Made by a program: the position numbers and the translations under genes | The notes under the pieces: model-generated | Seen by the model: only the letters and a program-made list of their open reading frames with translations | What the model was told of the DNA's origin: nothing | Databases searched by the model: none | Shown here: positions 33,627 through 43,254 of the stretch, piece by piece | How positions within the stretch are numbered: position 1 is the first letter of the stretch | How the letters are laid out: each line of letters begins with the position of its first letter | Assembly: GCF_014705615.1 (NCBI RefSeq) | Contig: NZ_JACXJA010000028.1 | Span: 62,001-126,000, forward strand | Length of the DNA: 64,000 bases | Direction: 5' to 3' | Origin: Paenibacillus oceani | GTDB taxonomy: Bacteria > Bacillota > Bacilli > Paenibacillales > NBRC-103111

Positions 33627-34320
33627 GTTTTTTAACCTCCCGCAGCATTTTTGAGATTTGGCAAGCAAGCGCAACCGCGCCGAATACGGCGAGCACAGTC
33701 GAAAAGGCAATCGGCATTTCGCGCAGTATGGCTTCCCACTTTTCGCCGAGAGAAAAGGGGAGCGCGATGTTTACGAATAACCAAGCGGCCGAGAACGCCG
33801 CATGTACCCATTTGCCGCGCACAATGTGCATAACAGACAGAGCCAAGACAGCGCAAACGAACAATGCGGACAGGCAAAGCGGGAACAGCGAGAGGAACTC
33901 ATATCCGTTGTCCGCGCTGACGGCTGCGACAACTGCTGTGAAGGCTGAGCCGAGGACAGAATAGCAAGTTACCCGCAGAGCGGTGATCTGCCGGATAGTG
34001 TAACAGCAGGTCTGCTTGAGTTCGTACAATCCGCTGATCCGCTCCGACGTCTCGGCAAACAGAATTGCAAAAAGGAAAAGCAGCGGGGCGATCGCGACGG
34101 CGGCGGAACTGCGGTAAGCGTCAGGCGCAAGACTGAACAGTACAAGAACGCCTGCGAGGGATAAGGCGGCAAAAAAAAGGCTGTACCCCGTATCCCAAAA
34201 GATGAAACGCAAACCGATCGAGCGCACCATTTCCCCCATTCGTTCCCTTGCCGTCTGCGGCTTGACCAGGCCTTGCGAAAGGATAGTTTCGATGCTTGCG
34301 TTTTTAACCATTTCATTCAT
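33613..34320 (-). CDS. Membrane protein of the sigma-ABC module (possible anti-sigma factor)
   Basis: A 235-residue protein with about 45 cytoplasmic residues, then six predicted helices, ending in LREVKKRAV. It starts at ATG 34320, overlapping the sigma-factor stop by 8 bases, with AAAGGAG inside the sigma gene; the upstream in-frame start at 34341 lacks a site. The gene order (ECF sigma, small or medium membrane protein, ABC transporter) recalls systems where the membrane protein restrains the sigma factor. No zinc-finger anti-sigma motif is seen, so that role is inference. Confidence 0.8.
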   Translation of the reverse strand: MNEMVKNASIETILSQGLVKPQTARERMGEMVRSIGLRFIFWDTGYSLFFAALSLAGVLVLFSLAPDAYRSSAAVAIAPLLFLFAILFAETSERISGLYELKQTCCYTIRQITALRVTCYSVLGSAFTAVVAAVSADNGYEFLSLFPLCLSALFVCAVLALSVMHIVRGKWVHAAFSAAWLFVNIALPFSLGEKWEAILREMPIAFSTVLAVFGAVALACQISKMLREVKKRAVA

Positions 34321-34867
34321 AATCCGCAAACTCCTTTCCAAGCAGATGAATAAGACGGTAGTACCTGGATTTGACGCTTCCCTCTGCCAGTCCTACGATC
34401 CCTGCAATTTCCGGGAACGTGTACCCGCCGAAGAGGTGAAGCCGGAAAATCTTCTGCGTGTCCGGCGGCAAGCCTCCCACGAATGCACATACCAGTTCGG
34501 TGAAATCACTGTCCTCCAATAGCTGTGTAAAGTCTGTTTCATCTATGGGTTCCACCTCGTCAATCGGCATCGTTTGGGCCATTGTGCGGTAGGTGCGCGA
34601 GCGGAACCAATCCACAAGCTTATTGGCGGCAATCCGGTACAGCCATGTCCGGAAGCTTGCGCCTCTCCTTGGATCGTAATGTCCGATTGTCCTGAGCATG
34701 GAGATAAAGATCTCCTGTGTCAGGTCCAGGGCGACGTCCGCGTTCGAGATTTGTTTCCTCACAAAGCCGTGAATCTCGTCATAGTAATGCCGCACCAGTT
34801 CATCGGCGGCGGTGCGGTCGCCGCTTCGCCGGATTTTCTTGATGAGGCGCAGTTCGTCCAACCGCAC
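34313..34867 (-). CDS. ECF-type RNA polymerase sigma factor
   Basis: A 184-residue sigma-70 family protein. Region 2 shows DVALDLTQEIFISML and FRTWLYRIAANKLVDWFRSR; region 4 has LPPDTQKIFRLHLFGGYTFP and EIAGIVGLAEGSVKSRYYR. The GTG start at 34867 follows AAAGGAGGTC. It heads an operon with a membrane protein, an ABC ATPase and two permeases. It is likely auto-regulated and turned on by envelope stress or by a peptide, by analogy with similar operons. Not SigY, whose operon lies at 55524. Confidence 0.92.
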   Translation of the reverse strand: MRLDELRLIKKIRRSGDRTAADELVRHYYDEIHGFVRKQISNADVALDLTQEIFISMLRTIGHYDPRRGASFRTWLYRIAANKLVDWFRSRTYRTMAQTMPIDEVEPIDETDFTQLLEDSDFTELVCAFVGGLPPDTQKIFRLHLFGGYTFPEIAGIVGLAEGSVKSRYYRLIHLLGKEFADYE

Positions 34868-35176
34868 GACCTCCTTTGTACCAGTTCTCTATTTGTATAT
34901 TCGTTTTGGTCAAGAAAATAGTTTCAACAGGCGCTTAACTTTATTTTTTGAAGATGGCCTCTACTCTATTTTCGGATAACTGACTAACTGCGGTGAAGAG
35001 GGCGTGTAAAAAAGTGCAACCCGTTATGTTGACCCCGACTGCGGCCCGGCAGGAACCGGATGCCGCTTTCTCGAATATAGTTCGAACGTATATCTCCTTT
35101 TGGAAAATGGTTCTTTATAGGAGAACGGAAAAGAAGCAACAACCAACAACTTATCGCGATCAGGAGGACGCTTACC
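34868..35176. other. Divergent promoter region
   Basis: An AT-rich 309-base region between the sigma operon (minus) and the YesS-like gene (plus). It contains TTGAAAC and TTGACC on the minus strand near 34915-34930 that could serve as -35 elements, but I cannot fix a convincing ECF-type promoter. No gene seen. Confidence 0.5.
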
Positions 35177-37462
35177 GTGGACAAGCCATCCGTTATGCGG
35201 TCGAAATGGTTTTACCGCTATTTGTTGTCCTATATCGCTGTGCTGGCCGTGCCGCTGCTGGTGATCGGGCTTCTGGTGTATAACGATTTCATGCGAACGC
35301 TGCGCGAGGAAGTGACCGCCAGCAATTGGAGCCTGCTCAGCCAGGTCAAGGAAGTGATCGATGTCCGCATGGGCGAATTGGATAAGATCGCGTACCAGAT
35401 CTCAAGCAATCCCCAGTTGACCCCGTATGCGGCGACCAAGGACGTGTACCAGGGGATGAAGGTGATCCGCGAATTGAAAAACTATGCCGCGGGGAACAGC
35501 TTTATTGCCGAACTGGTCTTGCATATGCGAGGTTTTCCGATGCTGTATTCTTCGTTCAGCTCCTATCCGCTGGATTCGTTTGCAGGGGAGAGTTACAAGT
35601 TCGGAGAATGGAGCCAGGAGCAGTTCGAACGCGATCTCGACGGCGCCGACGTTAGGCTTCGTCCGGCCGAAACGGCGGGGATTCGCCAGGGCGACCGGAT
35701 CATTCCGTATGTGGTGCCGATTCCGTATAAGGATGAAGCACCGTACGGCAACGTGCTGTTTATGCTGTCGGAGCAGTCGATCAAGGCGGTCATTCGCCAC
35801 GTGCTGGCCGATTACGGCGGCAATACGTTTATTGTTGATCCCGCCGGGCGGATCGTGACATCGCTTGCAGCGGAATCGCGGTTCGATCTTGCGGACCTGC
35901 TGTCCCGCATCGGAGCGGAAGGGAACGGCTCCATCGAAGCGGAGCTGGACGGCGAGACTTATTATGCCACCTATATCCGCTCGGCGCACCCGATGGCCTG
36001 GACCTACGTAACGCTGGTGGAGAAAAGCCGGGTACTGGCTCCGGTCGTGCGCGTCCGGAAGCTGGCGCTGGCCGGTCTGGGGGTGACCCTGCTTTTCGGA
36101 GCGGCCGTCATTTGGATGCTGATGCGGCTGAATTATAATCCGCTGCGCAGCTTGAAGCAATTTGCCGAGTCGCTCTCCGGACGCCGGGCGGCGGGAGGGG
36201 CGGCGGTCCATGACGAGCTGGAAGCGATTCGCCGCGCCGTAAGCGGCATATCGGAAGACAGCAGCGTACTGAGGGAACAGCTGCATCGCAGCAAGCCGGC
36301 GATGCGCGCCTTTTTGATAAGTCAACTGATCAAGGGCCATGTCAGGGACATCGGCGATTTCAACAAAGCCGGGAAAAACTGCGGACTTGATTTCCAGGGC
36401 GGCTATTTCCGGATCGCCGTCTTCCTGTTCCGCGATTCCCTCGGCGGCGAAGAGGCCGCGCTGTCCAGAGAACAGCTTCTTCCCTTTATAGAGCGGCAAC
36501 TGGCCAGCGAGACGGAGTGCGGGGCGCTGGACGCGGTAGAGCCGGACAGGGCGCTGCTGCTGCTCGCCGCTTCTTCACCGGAAGAGACGGACGTACGGGC
36601 AGCGCTGGAGCGGTGCCGTCAGGCGATCTTCGAGAGGTGGGGCGTGCAGGCAACCATCGGTCTCGGCCGGGCGGTGCGCGAGACGAGAGAGATCGGACAA
36701 TCCTATATTGAGGCGACGACGGCGCTGGAGTACCGGCTCGTACAAGGCCGGAACCGGCTTATCTCGTTCGCCGACGTCGGGGAAGCGGCGGCAGGCGGTT
36801 ATTCCAAAAGCGAATTGGCCGCGCTGGAAGTGGCGCTCAAGCAAGGGAACGCCGACAAAATTCGAGAGAGCGTGGACGAGGTGATGGCGCTTGTGCACCG
36901 CAGCGGCCCTTCGCTGTTTATGGCCCGATCGATATGTTACGAATTGATTCATACGGTATTGCGCCCGCTCGATGAGCTGAATGTGGGTGACGAACCGCTG
37001 CCGCTGCCCGATGCGCTGTCGCTGTTCGCGTTCGAAACGGTGGAGGAATTGGCGGAGCTCGTGCACGAGGTGAGCCAGAGCATCGGCAAGCGGATCAAGA
37101 TGAGTAAGGAAAGCGGCAATTACGCGCTCAAGGAAGAACTGCTTGCGTATATCGACCGGCATTATGCGGACTACCATTTTTCCTTGCAGACGATGGCGGA
37201 AGCGCTGGGCATGTCGTCCTCTTATTTGAGCCGTTATTTCAAAGATCAGACGGGTTATACGGTGTCGCAGGTTTTGAACCAGGTGCGGATGAATCAGGCC
37301 AAGGCGTTGCTGCGGGCGGAAGACATCAGCATTGCGGAGCTGGTTTCGCGGATCGGATACGCCAGCACGTCCAGCTTCATCCGCAAGTTTCGCGAATGCG
37401 AAGGCTTGACGCCGGGCGAGTACCGGAAGCTTGTTGTAAAGGATGGAATATCCGAATCCTGA
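35177..37462 (+). CDS. Membrane-bound AraC regulator with extracellular sensor (YesS-like)
   Basis: A 761-residue one-component receptor. Membrane helix one is at about residues 14-36, an extracellular Cache-like sensor follows at ~37-290, helix two is around 292-315 (LALAGLGVTLLFGAAVIWML), then a cytoplasmic linker and a C-terminal AraC domain (~655-755: FSLQTMAEALGMSSSYLSRY, SIAELVSRIGYASTSSFIRK). The GTG start follows AGGAGG with 9 bases between. Members of this family activate oligosaccharide uptake and pectin/rhamnogalacturonan genes. Two sugar-binding proteins and a beta-helix protein follow on the same strand, so it probably controls them. Confidence 0.92.
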   Translation: MDKPSVMRSKWFYRYLLSYIAVLAVPLLVIGLLVYNDFMRTLREEVTASNWSLLSQVKEVIDVRMGELDKIAYQISSNPQLTPYAATKDVYQGMKVIRELKNYAAGNSFIAELVLHMRGFPMLYSSFSSYPLDSFAGESYKFGEWSQEQFERDLDGADVRLRPAETAGIRQGDRIIPYVVPIPYKDEAPYGNVLFMLSEQSIKAVIRHVLADYGGNTFIVDPAGRIVTSLAAESRFDLADLLSRIGAEGNGSIEAELDGETYYATYIRSAHPMAWTYVTLVEKSRVLAPVVRVRKLALAGLGVTLLFGAAVIWMLMRLNYNPLRSLKQFAESLSGRRAAGGAAVHDELEAIRRAVSGISEDSSVLREQLHRSKPAMRAFLISQLIKGHVRDIGDFNKAGKNCGLDFQGGYFRIAVFLFRDSLGGEEAALSREQLLPFIERQLASETECGALDAVEPDRALLLLAASSPEETDVRAALERCRQAIFERWGVQATIGLGRAVRETREIGQSYIEATTALEYRLVQGRNRLISFADVGEAAAGGYSKSELAALEVALKQGNADKIRESVDEVMALVHRSGPSLFMARSICYELIHTVLRPLDELNVGDEPLPLPDALSLFAFETVEELAELVHEVSQSIGKRIKMSKESGNYALKEELLAYIDRHYADYHFSLQTMAEALGMSSSYLSRYFKDQTGYTVSQVLNQVRMNQAKALLRAEDISIAELVSRIGYASTSSFIRKFRECEGLTPGEYRKLVVKDGISES

Positions 37463-37628
37463 CGGACTGTGCCCGCCCGGGCGCGAATGTAACGGCTCGC
37501 ATATGCGGATGCGAACGGACGCTTTACAAGATGCCCCCTCCCGGCGGTATAGTGAGGTTGCTTCACAACACGCAACGCTCCGGGGGAGGCTGGCGACAGA
37601 AGGAAACAGGGGGGCGTGGAAGCTGACG

Positions 37629-39380
37629 ATGCGGTCTTGGTTTCGGGGAAAGGAAGTCGATCCACAACGACATTTAGGGGCAGGCTCCGGCAAGGCACAG
37701 GTGAGAGACGGAGCAGAAGAGGGACAGCGTCGACGCCGCATCGGTTTATGGATCGGCGGTTGTGTGCTGGCCGCGGCGTTCGGCGTCGCCGTCTGGATGA
37801 CGGCTCCGGCAGGCGGACGCGCCACGGACGACGGGACGGCGGCGAACGAAGGGGAGCCAGGAGCAGCCGGTAGCGGATACGGGTTTCAGGAGAACGGGCT
37901 GCCGATCGTCTCCCGGCCGGTGACGCTGCGGGCTGTCGTAAGGAAAACGGTTACCCACGGCGATTTTGCCGAGATGCAGACGCTGCGGGAGCTGGAGCGA
38001 ACGACCGGTGTCCGTTTACAGTGGGAAGCGATTGCGGCGGATCAGTACAACGAGCGGAAAAAGTGGATGTTTCTGAACGGCGAGCTGCCGGATGTGTTTT
38101 TCTCCGGGCTTACTTCCAGCGATGTGGTGCGGTATGGAAGCCAAGGGACACTCATTCCGCTGGAAGGACTGATCGACCGCTACGCGCCGAACATCAAGCG
38201 GGTATTCGACCTGTACCCGGAAGCCCGGAAGGCGGCGACGACGCCGGACGGCCATATTTACGCGCTGGGCTTCATGGAGGCCAACGATTATATGACCTAC
38301 CGGAACCAACTGGCGATCAACCGGAAATGGCTCGACAAGCTCGGGCTCGAACTGCCGCAGACGACCGACGAGCTGCTGCATGTGCTGAGGGCGTTTAAGG
38401 ATGGCGATCCGAACGGCAACGGGCTGGCGGACGAGATTCCGCTTGCGTCGCTGTACAGCGGTATCAACCAGAACTTTCATGCGCTGTTCAATGCGTTCGG
38501 GGTGCTTAATCCGGACGGCAGCAAGCTGACGGTGAAGAACGGCCAGGTTCATTACGAGCCGATCCAGCCGGCCTACAAGGAAGCGATTCGGTATATGCGT
38601 CAATTGTACGAGGAACAATTGCTCGACCCGGAGACGTTTACCCAGGACGGCCGCCGCTTTATGGCCAAGGGCAGCGGGCCCGAGATTGTGTACGGCGCTT
38701 TTACCGCGTTTCTGGGCAATGTGGAGCTGGGCTCGCTGGAGCGGCTGAAGCGTTACGCCTTCGTGCCGCCGCTGGCCGGGCCGAACGGCGACCGCACCTG
38801 GCGGCGTCAGGACAACCGGATCACACCGAATACGTTTTCGATCACATCGGCCAACCGTTACCCGGAGGCGACGATGCGGCTGATCGACGCGATGAACGAG
38901 GAGGACACAGCCTTTCAACTGTGGCGGGGTCCGTTCGATAGCCATATTCGTCGTACCGAGGACGGCAAGATCGCGCAAAATCCGCTGCCTGCCGGAGAGC
39001 AGGTGCTGGAGGCGTGGATCGGCAAAGCCGCGCCGTACAATTCGTTGCCCCTGTACTTTACGAAAACGATGATCGGGCGGTATGTGCCGGACGAGACGAG
39101 CAGCCTGCGTCAGGCGGCGTATCAGATGTACAAGCCGTTTATCGTCAGCGAGGAAGAAACGTTTCCCCAGTATGTGTATTACACCGTCGACCAGCTGCTC
39201 CAGCTGAGCAAGCTGGATGCGGATATTCAGTCGTACCAGAGCGAGATGGAAGCCAAATGGATCATAGTCGGCGGCATAAACGAGGAATGGGAAGCGTACA
39301 TGGAGGAATTGCGCCGGATGGGACTAGCGCGCAAGCTGCGTATCCATCAGGAGGCCTATGACGCTTACATGTCGCTGTAA
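37629..39380 (+). CDS. Extracellular sugar-binding protein (SBP family 1), membrane-anchored
   Basis: A 583-residue binding protein of the large lipoprotein LplA-like class. It has a basic N terminus, a helix at about residues 38-58 (IGGCVLAAAFGVAVWMT), a low-complexity linker and a long solute-binding fold (LRAVVRKTVTHGDFAEMQTL, ELPDVFFSGLTSSDVVRYG, DGDPNGNGLADEIPL). There is no canonical lipobox, so it is likely a signal-anchor rather than a lipoprotein. ATG 37629 lies after GGGGGGCGTGGAAG. No permease gene is near, which is unusual for such an SBP. It follows the YesS-like gene, possibly as its ligand donor. Confidence 0.87.
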   Translation: MRSWFRGKEVDPQRHLGAGSGKAQVRDGAEEGQRRRRIGLWIGGCVLAAAFGVAVWMTAPAGGRATDDGTAANEGEPGAAGSGYGFQENGLPIVSRPVTLRAVVRKTVTHGDFAEMQTLRELERTTGVRLQWEAIAADQYNERKKWMFLNGELPDVFFSGLTSSDVVRYGSQGTLIPLEGLIDRYAPNIKRVFDLYPEARKAATTPDGHIYALGFMEANDYMTYRNQLAINRKWLDKLGLELPQTTDELLHVLRAFKDGDPNGNGLADEIPLASLYSGINQNFHALFNAFGVLNPDGSKLTVKNGQVHYEPIQPAYKEAIRYMRQLYEEQLLDPETFTQDGRRFMAKGSGPEIVYGAFTAFLGNVELGSLERLKRYAFVPPLAGPNGDRTWRRQDNRITPNTFSITSANRYPEATMRLIDAMNEEDTAFQLWRGPFDSHIRRTEDGKIAQNPLPAGEQVLEAWIGKAAPYNSLPLYFTKTMIGRYVPDETSSLRQAAYQMYKPFIVSEEETFPQYVYYTVDQLLQLSKLDADIQSYQSEMEAKWIIVGGINEEWEAYMEELRRMGLARKLRIHQEAYDAYMSL

Positions 39381-39513
39381 CTGTAACAGCTGGGCGGCCG
39401 AGGCCGCCGGCTGCAACCGGCTGGCGGCTGTGAACGGTCCACGATTGCGGAGCAATAACTCCGGCCGCAAGTTGTAAGTTGCAAGTATCCACTCAAACTT
39501 AGGGGGATAAACG

Positions 39514-40833
39514 ATGGCAATCTCGACAAAAATGAAAACGTTTACAATTGGTTTGTGCACCGCTGCTTTGCTTGCCGGATGCAGCGCAGGGCAAAGCGAA
39601 AGCGCGAAGCCGCAGGAGCCGGCCGTCTCGGCAGCGCCGGAACCGGTTACGCTGTCGGTTCTTCTGCGCTGCTACAAAGTATCCCCGGAGGAATTCGAGC
39701 GCAATTTTGCCGCGCCGGTCAAGAAAAAATATCCGCATATTACGCTCGTCAACCTGGAGTGCCGGGACAGCAAGCATCTGGATGAGCTGATTGTCTCGAA
39801 GGAATTGCCGGATATTATCGACGACGGGCTGCTTGGTTTGCATGATATGCTCTCCAGGGACATTCCCGCCGATTTGCAGCCGCTCGTTCGTTCCGAACAA
39901 TTTGATCTGAACCGGATCGATCCGAAGGCGATCGAGTTTGTCCGCAGCATCGGGCAAAACGGCGAGCTGTACAGCATGCCCCGGGTGCGAAGCGCCTCGG
40001 CCGTTTATTACAACCGCGATCTGTTCGACAAATTCGGTGCGCCTTATCCGAAGGACGGCATGACTTGGGACGACTATATCGCGCTGTCCCGTAAACTGAG
40101 CGTGCAGGATAGCAATATCCAGTACCAGGGACTGCTGATCGGGGCGCCTCGGCCGATGCAGACCCAATTGTCACTCTCCTACGTGGATCGGGCGACGGAC
40201 AAGGCCGCGATTCAGAGCGACGGCTGGAAGAAGATGTTCGAGACGTGGAAGGCGATCTACGATATTCCCGGCAATCGCGCCGCGGAGTCCAAAAACTTGT
40301 TCAACACCCGTGACCGGTTCATCAAGGACAAAACGGCGGCGATGTACGCGGACATCAACATTCTGGAAGTGCTGTTGACGGAGCTGGAGAACAGCGGCAC
40401 TAAATGGGATGTCGCGTCCTACCCCGTATTTGCCGGACAGGGTCGCGGAGTGATGGGCGCCTACGGCAACGGTCTGATCATCACGAAGACGAGCAAGCAC
40501 AAGGAAGAGGCGTTCCGCGTCATCGCCCATCTGCTGTCCGACGAAGTGCAGCTCGAAAACCACAAAAACGGACAAATGACCGTGCTCGTCAACCCGGAAA
40601 TCCAGAAGCGGCTGTGGGAAAATTCCTCCATCTTCAAGGGGAAAAACATCGCTGCCTTTTACCATAACGACGGCGCCGATCCTTATGTGGCTTCCCGTTA
40701 CGACCAGATCGCGTATTCGCAATATTCGACAGCATTGCGCAACTACGTGTACGGCGTCAAGGACATCAACACAGTGCTGAGGGAAGCCGAGGAGGCAACC
40801 AATAAGGCGATCGAAGCAGAGAAGAGAAAGTAA
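39514..40833 (+). CDS. ABC transporter sugar-binding lipoprotein (SBP family 1)
   Basis: A 439-residue lipoprotein with signal peptide and lipobox LLAGC at residues ~19-23. The mature part has the two-lobe family 1 pattern: FNAAP-like start, KHLDELIVSKELPDIIDDGL, YSMPRVRSASAVYYNRDLF, KEEAFRVIAHLLSDEVQ. The ATG follows TTAGGGGGATAAACG. It may deliver an oligosaccharide. No permease or ATPase genes follow, so it must use another transporter or act as a sensor accessory. It is distinct in sequence from the preceding SBP. Confidence 0.9.
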   Translation: MAISTKMKTFTIGLCTAALLAGCSAGQSESAKPQEPAVSAAPEPVTLSVLLRCYKVSPEEFERNFAAPVKKKYPHITLVNLECRDSKHLDELIVSKELPDIIDDGLLGLHDMLSRDIPADLQPLVRSEQFDLNRIDPKAIEFVRSIGQNGELYSMPRVRSASAVYYNRDLFDKFGAPYPKDGMTWDDYIALSRKLSVQDSNIQYQGLLIGAPRPMQTQLSLSYVDRATDKAAIQSDGWKKMFETWKAIYDIPGNRAAESKNLFNTRDRFIKDKTAAMYADINILEVLLTELENSGTKWDVASYPVFAGQGRGVMGAYGNGLIITKTSKHKEEAFRVIAHLLSDEVQLENHKNGQMTVLVNPEIQKRLWENSSIFKGKNIAAFYHNDGADPYVASRYDQIAYSQYSTALRNYVYGVKDINTVLREAEEATNKAIEAEKRK

Positions 40834-40856
40834 CCTAATTCCCGGCAAGCCGGTGC

Positions 40857-40928
40857 GGGAATCCGCAACCGCTGCGGATCGATTCCCAAAAACGGCGGCG
40901 CGTCCCGATTTTCGTCGGGGCGCGCCGC
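40857..40928 (+). promoter_or_regulatory. Tandem hairpins between SBP and beta-helix genes
   Basis: ATCCGCA-accgc-TGCGGAT (40861-40879) and the much stronger 14-bp stem GCGGCGCGTCCCGA-TTTTCG-TCGGGGCGCGCCGC (40895-40928, one G-U pair) stand in line. Neither has a T-tract, so they are more likely mRNA processing or stabilising structures than terminators. The AAGGAGG of the next gene begins 4 bases after the second stem, so the stem could also limit access to it. Confidence 0.5.
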
Positions 40929-40945
40929 ACAAGGAGGAATAACGG

Positions 40946-42892
40946 ATGACAGAAAGCGCGAAGATGACCAGACGCGGGCTGCTGGCCGGAATGGGAGCAG
41001 CCGCTACGGTACTGGCGGCAGGCGTGTTATGGAAAGGCGAGATGCCGGGAGCGAGGGCGGATGGGCGTTCCACCGTCTCCATGCACACTTATGGAGGGGA
41101 GGCGGGCGAAGCTTGTGCGGCCGGGTGCGGCTCGGACGGTTATGTCAACGTTATGGATTTTATTCCCACAGCCGAACGGGCGGGAATTGCCGCCGGCACG
41201 TCGGCTTATGATTGCACCTCAGCGATCAATGCCGCATTGGCGCTAGGCTGCCCGGTTCTGCTGCCGTGCGGCGTATTCGAAATATCCGCGCCGCTTGTGC
41301 TGGGAACGGGCAACTACGTGCGGGGCTCCGGTAAGGGCGTAACCGTGATCCGGCTGAAGGCCGGGTCCGACTGCAATGTGTTTGAAACCCGGGACTTCGC
41401 CGTTCTGAGGGGCAATACGAACGGAGCCGCGCTTGCGCCGAGATATTTCGGCGTCGAGCAGTTGACGATCGACGGCAATTATTTGGCCAAGAGCTGGCGC
41501 GAGGAAGGCAACAGCGTCAACAATGCCAGCGGCTCCGCGCTGGCACTGTACGGATGGGCCTACCGGATTAATGCCGAGGTGTACAATATTGCCGAGCATG
41601 CCCTGTACAGCGAGTGCATGGGCGATCCCGGGCAGGAGTACGAGCGGTATTCGACGGTCGAACTGCACGGCAGAGCTTCGGGAGAGGAAGCGGTCGTCTT
41701 TCGCGGTCCCGGGGACATTTTGCTCGATAAAATCGTATTCGGCGTCGTCGGCGTGAAGCCCCGCCCCGACTATTACGCCATCGCCAACCGCAGCTCCTCG
41801 CTGTTCCAGGGCGATACGCTGGACGGGATCGTGCTGGATGAGACCAGCCCGTACGACGGCCATTGCGAGCTTGGGTTTGTGCATATTTATGGCGTGTACT
41901 ACGGATACGGACTGCGGACGCGCGGGGTATGCCGGATCAAGGCCGAGCACATTGTCAGCGAAAATAACCGGGGCGGCGCGCGCTTTCAGGACGGCGCCTG
42001 GGGCGTCGTTTCGATATTGGAAGTACACGCCAATGGCCGTCGTCCGCCGGAGTACAACGCGACCTTGGCCGGAGGAGCGGCGCAGCCTCCGCTGGAGGGC
42101 TGTCTTTGCGAGTCGACATGGGGCCTGCAAATTTCCGGACTGCATGTGCAGCGCAATGCGCCCAGTCAGGACGGCTGGCCGTCGCTTCATGTCAAAGGCG
42201 CCTACAATACGATCCGGCTCACCAGCAAAGGATACGCCAACACGTCCACCGGCAGCTACTACGCCGGCAGCGCAGCCATAATTGAAGGAGTCAGCCAGTC
42301 GATTGGGGTCAATGCCCACCGGGTACACGGAGATGCGGTCGTCGTTCGTGCCGTCACATCCTCGGTTGAACTGAGCGTGCGGGATGTGACGGGCGGCTCT
42401 GGACTGCTGCGGGATGCCGGTGCGGGCAATGTGAACCGGGGCAACTATGTCACCGGTACGATCAATGAAGCCGCGACGGCGTTCAGCTCTGCCGGCACGC
42501 CGACATGCGAGCAGATACGCCTCGTCATCAACAACAGCTCGACCCGGCCGCTATTCGCCGGCAGCCGCCCGGACCTGAACAACCGCGCGCAGCTGTGGGA
42601 CATTAGCGCCGCTTGGAGCAATGTCCCCTACAGTACGCGGGCGCGGGTATCGTTCGGGTTCGACATGTCCGATCCGGCGGAGCAGACAATTACGGTGCCG
42701 CATCGAATGGTGTACCAGCCCGACTTTCGGGAAGTGAACTGGAGCGTCGAAGATCGGGGTGATACGTGGGACGGAGAGCTTGAATACATCCGGCTGCATG
42801 CGGCTGACGCAACCAACCTCATCTTCAAGCTGAAGCTGGCCCGCACCGGCAGCTTCGGCGCCGATGTGAGGATCGGCGTCCAGGTCGGGTAG
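40946..42892 (+). CDS. Tat-exported right-handed beta-helix protein (pectate-lyase superfamily)
   Basis: A 648-residue protein. The N terminus KMTRRGLLAGMGAAATVLAA is a twin-arginine signal. The mature part begins YVNVMDFIPTAERAG and then runs as a right-handed beta-helix (TSAINAALALGCPVLLPCGV, NYVRGSGKGVTVIRLK, EQLTIDGNY, and repeated short strands). The family includes pectate lyases, rhamnogalacturonases and phage tail-spike-like proteins. Catalytic residues cannot be assigned. ATG 40946 follows AAGGAGGAATAACGG. With the YesS-like regulator and SBPs it may form a plant-polysaccharide set, though an extra role is possible. Confidence 0.82.
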   Translation: MTESAKMTRRGLLAGMGAAATVLAAGVLWKGEMPGARADGRSTVSMHTYGGEAGEACAAGCGSDGYVNVMDFIPTAERAGIAAGTSAYDCTSAINAALALGCPVLLPCGVFEISAPLVLGTGNYVRGSGKGVTVIRLKAGSDCNVFETRDFAVLRGNTNGAALAPRYFGVEQLTIDGNYLAKSWREEGNSVNNASGSALALYGWAYRINAEVYNIAEHALYSECMGDPGQEYERYSTVELHGRASGEEAVVFRGPGDILLDKIVFGVVGVKPRPDYYAIANRSSSLFQGDTLDGIVLDETSPYDGHCELGFVHIYGVYYGYGLRTRGVCRIKAEHIVSENNRGGARFQDGAWGVVSILEVHANGRRPPEYNATLAGGAAQPPLEGCLCESTWGLQISGLHVQRNAPSQDGWPSLHVKGAYNTIRLTSKGYANTSTGSYYAGSAAIIEGVSQSIGVNAHRVHGDAVVVRAVTSSVELSVRDVTGGSGLLRDAGAGNVNRGNYVTGTINEAATAFSSAGTPTCEQIRLVINNSSTRPLFAGSRPDLNNRAQLWDISAAWSNVPYSTRARVSFGFDMSDPAEQTITVPHRMVYQPDFREVNWSVEDRGDTWDGELEYIRLHAADATNLIFKLKLARTGSFGADVRIGVQVG

Positions 42893-43097
42893 CCGGGGAG
42901 GATGAGACAAAACGGAATAGATCAGAACAGGCTGCGTTTCGTTGCAGGCACTGGCGATCTGCTCCAGCCTTTGTTGCTGTCCTAAGCATGGTGAGCGTAC
43001 ACCGGACGTGCGGGTGCCGAACAGACGGTGCTGTTAGGTGGTTATATACAACGGTTCCGTTATTCGTATCTCCATAAATCACTTAGTATGATATCGG

Positions 43098-43130
43098 AGA
43101 AGTCCTTCACGTTGCCGAAGGGCTTCTTTT
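43098..43130 (+). terminator. Terminator after the beta-helix gene
   Basis: AGAAGTCCTTC-acgttgcc-GAAGGGCTTCT followed by TTTT, an 11-bp stem with one G-T pair. It lies about 205 bases downstream of the stop. Confidence 0.7.
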
Positions 43131-43221
43131 GCGTTTCGGAGTGTCTTATGCTCATCATGGAGTGGATGATGAACCGGCAAAATCTCCCCCGTTGACATCC
43201 TCCATTTCTGCTGATATTGTA

Positions 43222-43254
43222 TTAAACAAACGTTTAATTAAAACATGTGTTTAA
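43222..43254. promoter_or_regulatory. Two adjacent operator palindromes upstream of the transporter/TetR operon
   Basis: TTAAAC-AAAC-GTTTAA (43222-43237) is a perfect 6-4-6 palindrome; TTAAAACATGTGTTTAA (43238-43254) is nearly symmetric and directly abuts it. They stand 37-70 bases before the transporter start, on or just upstream of the expected promoter. The tetR gene in the same operon is the natural binder. Confidence 0.65.

Noticed and set aside
35109-35115. GTTCTTT before the YesS-like gene as a SinR site
   Set aside because: A single seven-base match without repeat or promoter context. Such matches also occur inside coding DNA (for example about 15747), so it is not evidence.
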